From Euryodendron excelsum (taxonomy: Eukaryota > Streptophyta > Magnoliopsida > Ericales > Pentaphylacaceae), in the NCBI GenBank assembly GCA_033060915.1, contig CM065397.1, positions 16,739,501 through 16,803,500 on the forward strand: a stretch of 64,000 nucleotides of DNA. Reading direction: 5' to 3'. Under the pieces are notes generated by a model. The model worked only from the letters and a program-made list of their open reading frames with translations, was not told the origin of the DNA and ran no database searches. Shown in pieces: positions 57,801 through 64,000 of this stretch. Both the position numbers and the translations under genes were made by a program. The stretch's first letter is position 1. Each line of letters opens with the position of its first letter.

Positions 57801-59400
57801 AATTTTTATTCTAGACAAACTTGAAATTTAGTTTTAGGTTTGATGTGAATTACTTTTAGTGTAGGCCTAGCTCGACCAAGTCCACCCTACCAGGTTGTAA
57901 TGGGTTAAAAGCCTTACATTAAGGATAATTTTGTCCCCTTAATGCCTTTAATTTTAAGCCGATCACTTAGGTCACCCTTGTGGTTATCCGTACTCCTATT
58001 TTTGCAATGCAATGAGTGATTCTCTTGTTAGGTGGGTCATGAGATTAATTTGATAGGTATTTAAGAAACCCCTAACAAGTGAATCAATTGCATTTTGAGA
58101 TAAGGAGTAAGAGTGAAGTGACGCTCTAAGACCATTAAATAATTTTTCTCAATACAAAAGGAACCTTTTTTTTTTTCCTCTCTATAAATGTAGCCCAAAA
58201 TTGGTTGAAAAACCAACTAGCATTTTTTTTATTATTTAATAACGGGGTGTCCCCACGTAACAAGCATTTCTTCTTAATTAGGTGGTAAAGCCATGGACCA
58301 CAACCAGTCCAACATATTCTTGTGAGATAACTAGATACCTACTTGGTAGAAATTTAAGCTATATGTAAAGGCACACACAATTTGTGACTATGATTCATGT
58401 CACAATATTGGTTTGAGTGCTTTTACTCATTCTAGAAATTAGAGGGTTCACAAACTGAAAATTAAACAATGGCTAGTGAAGTTCTGCCATAAATAATTGT
58501 TTTATTGTGCTATAAAATGTTCACCAAAAACTGGAAAAAGTTTGATTCAGAGACAATATATACATGTTTTGAGTTTTAGCTAGCGAAAGGACCATGTGGC
58601 TTATTTATCATTCATACATATATATATATATATATATTTTTTTCTGTACCATTGCTGTTTGCATCATTTCCAATTCCTTAAAATCAATTGTTCTCTAGAA
58701 ACTCCAAAGACAAATTTGCTAAATACCCTTTCAATGTTTTCTTTGTTTCTTCTACTTTTGAGAACAAAAAACTACTTTTGAAAGAACACCAAATGCACTC
58801 ACTTTTTCACTCTGAATCGGTCCTTTAGCACCTACCCAGTGACTCTGGCTTATATAAGTAATTCATGTTTTTTTTTTTTTTTTAAACCTGGTTTCTTTAT
58901 TTCTAAAAAGGACAAAGGTATAATTTTTTTAATTTTATTTGGAAGACCAACATAGGCCAGCTGCTAAACCTTTGAGCCCAGCCCATTGCTCAGCCCCCCA
59001 CGCACGCTACCCTATGCCACTCTCGGGGGTTGAATACCGACCTCTCCTAGGAGAGTGACGGGGTGATCAATGGTGGAGTCAAAAAATTTATTTAGGATGG
59101 GCAACAATTATTCACAATTCATAAAAAAATTTCATAGTAATACTATCCAACAGATTTTGTGCATAATTTTCATAAAATGATATGGTTATTTGTGATACTT
59201 TCATTTCAAACTAAAATGTCCACCGCTTGTAGTACTATCACATTATTTTAATGGAGTTTTTTATATGAAAATTTTTGTAAAAATATAATTTTTTTTTTTT
59301 TTTGCTAATCAACAATACAGAACTTGACCTCCATATTGCTATATAATATATAAACTCTATAAGTAACATTTGAAGGGATCTTTGAAGCAAACTAAATGTT
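57801..59400. other. Intergenic, nothing firm
   Basis: Contains a TA microsatellite at 58617-58637 and a GC-richer patch (58950-59070) with an inverted pair 'ctctcctaggagag' that may derive from a retroposon. No gene recognised. Confidence 0.45.
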
Positions 59401-59404
59401 TAAG

Positions 59405-59567
59405 GGGACATTCATAAATTCTCATAGGGTGCAAACTGATATATATGTTTAAAATTATAGGTCAAAATAGAATTTTTAAAAATGAAAAGGGCATTAATAA
59501 ACCTTCATAGGGGACAAATTAAAATAAACATTTAAAAATTATAGACAAAAATAGAATTTTTCAAAGG
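59405..59567 (+). repeat. Tandem duplication, two ~82-bp copies
   Basis: 59405-59485 and 59487-59567 share 'cattmataaa…ctcatagggt', 'tttaaa-attatag' and 'aaaatagaattttt', with substitutions. Confidence 0.65.
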
Positions 59568-60733
59568 ACAATTCTCCCTCTGGGCCTATGTCCCTCTGCC
59601 CCTGGGGGATGTGAGCTAACTATCGGTGGTAAGGTATAAGTTACAAGCTCATAAATAAAATAAAATAAAATTAAAAAAATAGAAAAGATGAAAAAAATAA
59701 AAAAAAAAATCTAAACGAGCTATCGCTAAAAAATTTGTTCCCACATGCATAAATAACTGCAATGTTTGAGATAATGCTGGTGCGCATCACAACCACATTG
59801 TTTGCACTGGAGGACTGGCGTCATGTACTCTTCTCACACTTTCTAGCTCTCAAATTCATTGCGGTGGCCACTGAAAATATAACAAATCTACCAGCAAGGA
59901 CAGAGTTAGAAATTTAATTCATCTTAGGCTATAAGTTAAATACAATAAACTATAAAAAAAATTATAGAACATATTTATGTAATTAATTTTTCGTATACTT
60001 GTACATAAATATATAAATGTTCAAAAATAAACAAAGAGAAGTACCAAAAAAAAAATACACTATCAAAGTTGTGTATTACAATTTTTGATAGAATAAAAAC
60101 AATTTATTATTAAATTTGAATCGATATTTTTAGAAAGTTCTCTTTCAATCTAAACAAATATAAGTTGTCTAGGGTTAATAAACTAAAAAAGAAAATTTAT
60201 TTACCCAATGATGACTATATATATGTAGACAATTATGTATATACAAAGAATATTTATATACATATGCATTGTTAAATGCACTTATTATAAAAAGTAAAAG
60301 ATGAATAAGAGTATAGGAACTTTTCCATTTTTATAGGAGATATTAAATCATATGACGGTGCCCACCACTAACATTCAATCTCTATCTTTGGTCTATTTTT
60401 TTTTAAGCTTTTACGGTTCTTTGGTTTATTTTTTTAGCTTTTACAGCAACCGAACAATGAAAACCCTTTCACCCTTAGTTTTCTATGCTCTCTCACCAAA
60501 CTGAAAGAAGATAGTTTTTTTGTTTTTTTTTTTCGTTTGATTGTTTAGGCTGGATGTGGATTGGATTAGAGTGGGCTAAAATATTAAAATGGTGGACTAA
60601 AGCTAGGCTAGGCTAAAAGTTTAAATACAAAATTAATTTTTTGGCTTATTTTTCCTGGACTATAACCCAGGGAGCCTTGAGCTCTGCCTACGCCAAAGCT
60701 GTAAAAGCGTGATGATGATGACAATTCTAAAAA
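59568..60733. other. Intergenic, nothing firm
   Basis: AT-rich. 'gacagagttagaaattta' near 59900 and 'cccagggagccttgagctctgc' near 60668 resemble the ends of a common class of plant elements. Pairing is too weak to call. Confidence 0.4.
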
Positions 60734-60892
60734 GAGCAATGCTATATACAAGTCATTTTTTTTTTACTTATTTTCTTATTTACCAGACACAATACATGTG
60801 AACCTACATTAATAAATGCATGTGGGTTCCATTCACTTATGTCTAGTGAGTAAGAAAGTAGGTGAAAAAATGCTTTACGTGTACCATTTCTC
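60734..60892. mobile_element. 159-bp foldback MITE
   Basis: The left arm GAGCAATGCTATATACA… pairs along almost its whole length with the reverse complement of the right arm (GAGAAATGGTACACGTA…), including 'ttattt', 'agacac/agacat' and 'gaacc-acat'. It is flanked by A runs on both sides, so a TSD is uninformative. Confidence 0.75.
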
Positions 60893-61655
60893 AAAAAAAA
60901 AAAAAGTCATATCCTGAAAGGCAAAAACAATGTGTTCAATATAGTTTTCTCAAAAATGATTTTCAAAAACATTTTTGCCTAACACGTTTGCAACGTTATT
61001 TAAATCTCTTCAGTATCTGCAAACAAATAAACGATTTCGCAACAACACCAAACACTTCTATTTTTGAGTAAAATCAAAGCCCTTTAGGGCCCACCCATAA
61101 CGCTAGGTTATAAGTAGGTCATTGATAAATACAGGACATGTATGACCGTGACCATCCTCATTCCTCCGGCGCATGGCGTGTTGGACTCTGCCATTGACAG
61201 CTTCTCACTCCTGCCACTGCCATGGCTTTTGAAAATGTATCAAATACACTAAGTAGGGCTCCAGTAATGCGGTGTTGGTGATAACGACCCGTAATTGTAT
61301 GCTTTTGTTTTGTTGCAAGATTTACATGTTAGAAAGTTTCTCTCTCCCTTTCCCTGCCTTTTTTCAATTTTTTTAATAAAAAATAGATAGGATAAGTTAT
61401 ACTTTGTAGCCTTGCACTTTACGACAATCAAAACTCTGAAGTTTATAAACTTATATTTAAAAGATGAACATAAATTGATATGCAACTGTCACGTGAGTTA
61501 GAAGTTGGTCTACTAAATCAAAATTTAAGGACTAGTGAAAGTGCCAAGTCACATGTCTAAGGTTGTGCGAGAGTCTTATGTCTAGTGAAAGCACTACTAC
61601 GTTAGGTCGTGTGAAAGTCACATATAATTCTCATCAAATTTAAAAGCAGTCCTAA
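60893..61655. other. Intergenic, nothing recognised
   Basis: A frame at 60862-61071 overlaps the MITE and has no recognisable similarity. No RNA gene. Confidence 0.45.
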
Positions 61656-61657
61656 GA

Positions 61658-61927
61658 AACGATAGGGAAGGATGGCAATGAGTAAGAGACAAAATCACAA
61701 AAATAAGAAGACAAATCATAATATTCATATTTTAATATAATATGTATATATAAAAAATAAATGTATATGTATAAACGGTGCAATTTCGGGGTGAGGCGGA
61801 TTATTACATATTGTCCTCAAACCTGACTCTATCCGATTAGTATTATCTCATCCCCGTTCCCATACCCATCCCAATAGAGATGGGGCGGGGCGGAGACCCA
61901 CAATGTGAGGTTGTTTTACCATCCCTA
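61658..61927. mobile_element. Possible degraded inverted-repeat element
   Basis: 'agggaaggatggcaatgag' at the left and 'ttttaccatccct' at the right face each other around a core with 'gatggggcggggcgg' and 'ccccgttcccataccc'. This fits a common plant family that starts AGGGATGGCAATGGGGCGGGG. The ends are eroded. Confidence 0.45.
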
Positions 61928-62038
61928 AAGATAGGCATTGAAAGTGTAATATTTTGATTATTACAGTTGAAAGTGTTAGGACTAAAGATAGGCATTGAAA
62001 GTGTAATATTTTGATTATTACATTTGGAAGTGTTAGGA
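61925..62038 (+). repeat. 57-bp tandem duplication
   Basis: Two nearly identical copies (61925-61981 and 61982-62038) starting CTAAAGATAGGCATTG; only a few differences, so a recent duplication. Confidence 0.9.
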
Positions 62039-62105
62039 CTAAAAGGGAGATTTGAGATAGAGCACAAGAGAACAAATTGTAATTTACTTGAAGAAAAATA
62101 GTAAT

Positions 62106-64000
62106 CACTGTTAAAAAATGGTCTATTTGCGACGGATTATTTGCGACGACTACTCATGCCATCACAAATACTCTATTAATTGCGACGGCAATGGTCCCGA
62201 CGCAAATAATATCATTTGTAACAGCACTATTTGCGACAGCACTATTTGCGACGGTAATGTTACCATCGCAAAAGAGCTTCCAAAACGACGTCGTAGTGTT
62301 AGATAAAAGCGACCCCCTCTTTGTTACGAAGGCGTATTTGTGACCGGAGGGGTCGTCGCAAACGAGTAAGTGAAACGCATCGTTTTGGTATCAAAACGAC
62401 GTTTTGGTATCAAAACGACGTCGTTTTGATACCAAAATTCATTTCCCCCTTAATTCATTTCCCCCTTTTCCTTGTCTTTTCCTCAAAATGACAGCCCTAA
62501 ATTTGTTCGACTGAGAGAGACGCCGCCCTCCATCCCTCTTCCCTTTTCCCTCTTCCCTCATCCCTCACGTTGGCTGAGAGAGGGACGCCCTCCATCCTTC
62601 TTCCCTCATCCCTCACATTGGCTGAGAGAGACGCCGCCGGAAGCCCTCGTCGTCAGAGGCCATTGACGCCAGAAGCTGTAGGATCGATCGATTGGTAAGC
62701 TTATCTCCCTCTTGAACATACCATGTTTTGGACATTGATTTCTATAAGCCAGTGCAGCAGTGTAGTTTTGTTTGTTAGGTTTCTTTACCAGTTACTGAAC
62801 CTTTGATAAATCTTGCAACTTTGATGCTTCTCTAATATTATAACGATACATGAGGTTATCATGAATGATTTGTAGTAAATCCGAAACGCTATGTTGAAAA
62901 CTTAAAACACACCCGTGCTAGTACACTCCGTTCTGAATGATAAAATGAGATGCCCATTGGAACAGAAATTAATAACCATGAAATAGATACAATAGTATAG
63001 ACTGAAAGCTACTGGCATCGCCGAGCAAAATTGAAAATATAAAACATAATTACAGTTGCTAGCAGTGAAAATTTGAAAATAATTGTGAAGAAAAAAAATC
63101 AATGAGAGATGGGTTCAAACTCTGCGTGAATCCCCTGTAGTGTGCCCATAAATTGGTGATGAAATGTAAATGACAAAGTGATCGTGGAGCATAATTGCTA
63201 GCTGCAGGTCCTTAATTTATTGCCTTTGCAGAAGAACTTCTGGTGGGAAGCGAGGCAATGATGTCAATGGAGTTGTTGTTTCTCACCTCTCAATTCAGTG
63301 GTGAAAGGTACTCTTCATGTCCTTTTTAGACTGCCTATTGAATCTTTATTTGCATTTTGCTTCCCTTCGGTGTTGGGTCTGAAATGGTTGTCAATGTCAA
63401 ACTCCATAAACATTAACCCAAAACAAGTTGAAAACAAATATCCAACAAATAATTTTGTATTATATGAATTTATTTGTATTTTTCTAATTGCATGTGTACT
63501 GGTTGTGTTATGAGTGAGTGATGTTTGCTTTCTACTTTGGATGATCAAAGGCCTATATTGAGCGAAACTGGAAGAAACCCTAAATGGGTACTGCCCAGAC
63601 TTGTGGAACTACAGAAATATTCCACAAAAAGTAGATGAACTATATGTTCGGCCAATGGAAATGGTGGGTTTAGGCTGCAGCCTCATGGGATTGGCCAGAG
63701 AGATGGTGTGGTCATTGTTGACCATGGGTCGCGTCGAAAAGAATCCAATCTTATGCTAGGTGAGCTAAACTAGTCCCCTCTCTAGATCTTTTGAGTTTTG
63801 ATTTCCTCTGTTATTTCACTGTTATGCTGAATCTCGTCATTGATCAATTTTTTTTGGTCTATATTATAAGAAGCTCATGAAATCAATTGCAATTTCAGAT
63901 CAGTTTGTGGCAATGTTTAGAGATAAAACTGGCTATCCAATTGTAAAGCCTGTTACAATTGACACGTTTGGGTACGTAAATCCTGAAACGAGCTTCGGAG
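62106..64000 (+). mobile_element. 5' part of a CACTA element, runs off window
   Basis: Begins CACTGTTAAAAAATGG, a known plant CACTA end type, followed by at least seven TTTGCGACGG-like subterminal repeats in both orientations up to about 62365. Then come the repeated 'ggtatcaaaacgacg' and a 36-bp palindrome (62402-62437). The right end is not in the window, so how far the element extends is unknown. 62440-64000 could be its interior or captured or host sequence. Confidence 0.65.
62440..64000 (+). other. Unassigned transcript-like region
   Basis: A C/T- and GC-richer leader-like stretch (62470-62700, with a repeated 'ccctcatccctcac-ttggctgagagag') is followed by AT-rich sequence. A possible exon lies at the window end after 'aatttcag' (63893-63898), reading DQFVAMFRDKTGYPIVKPV in one open frame. 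No family is recognised. It may be an ORF carried by the CACTA element or a truncated gene. Confidence 0.3.

Noticed and set aside
58950..59070. GC-richer patch with 'ctctcctaggagag' palindrome as an RNA gene
   Set aside because: The hairpin is short and the surroundings resemble retroposon debris; no known RNA family is recognised.

Overview
This window is nuclear DNA of a flowering plant, most likely a eudicot. It is AT-rich, its genes carry plant-type introns, and much of it is transposon debris in nested layers. There are no bacterial operons, CRISPR arrays or clear RNA genes. Two genes look intact, both on the plus strand. The first (21093-26774, five coding exons) encodes a short plant protein of the DUF4050 / Gag1-like clamp family and uses a rare GC-AG intron. 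The second (50319-53153, two coding exons) encodes an EIN3-binding F-box protein (EBF1/EBF2 type), the substrate receptor that sends EIN3/EIL transcription factors for degradation in ethylene signalling. Its long U-tract-rich 3' region is of the kind linked to EIN2-dependent translational control.

Layout. 1-595 is the tail of an LTR cut by the window edge, followed by a 70-bp tandem repeat. 1847-17220 is bounded by about 270-bp inverted repeats and may be one giant (about 15 kb) Mutator-like or foldback-like element. It has opposite strand composition in its two halves, degenerate internal duplications, an 88-bp G tract, and a younger 1501-bp solo LTR (6801-8301, TSD GTTTT) rich in CGATCG. 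18575-19374 holds a SINE-like and a MITE-like element. 20130-20790 is a three-copy tandem repeat just upstream of the DUF4050 gene. The first intron of that gene carries a 919-bp solo LTR (22407-23325, TSD TTCTG).

28870-42931 is a nest. A decayed Ty1/copia element on the minus strand (about 28870-31757) abuts an Athila-lineage Ty3 element on the plus strand (LTR from 31758, tRNA-Asp PBS, gag, protease, RT, RNase H and integrase remnants to 39542) whose 3' LTR is missing. A stray iMet-type PBS follows, then a non-autonomous CACTA element (39976-42931). The CACTA element itself hosts a 382-bp MITE and a 711-bp solo LTR (TSD TGGCT).

44145-49777, upstream of EBF, is a chain of DNA transposons: a hAT-type element with a perfect 8-bp TSD, a Mutator-type element with long TIRs and a 9-bp TSD, and three small inverted-repeat elements. 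Downstream of EBF are a minisatellite (55585-55985), CT-rich repeats, a duplicated 400-bp block, a foldback MITE, a 57-bp tandem duplication and the 5' end of a second CACTA element (62106 to the window end) with TTTGCGACGG subterminal repeats and a 36-bp perfect palindrome.

The two genes show no functional link to each other. Retroelement open frames are interrupted by stops and frameshifts and are described as remnants.
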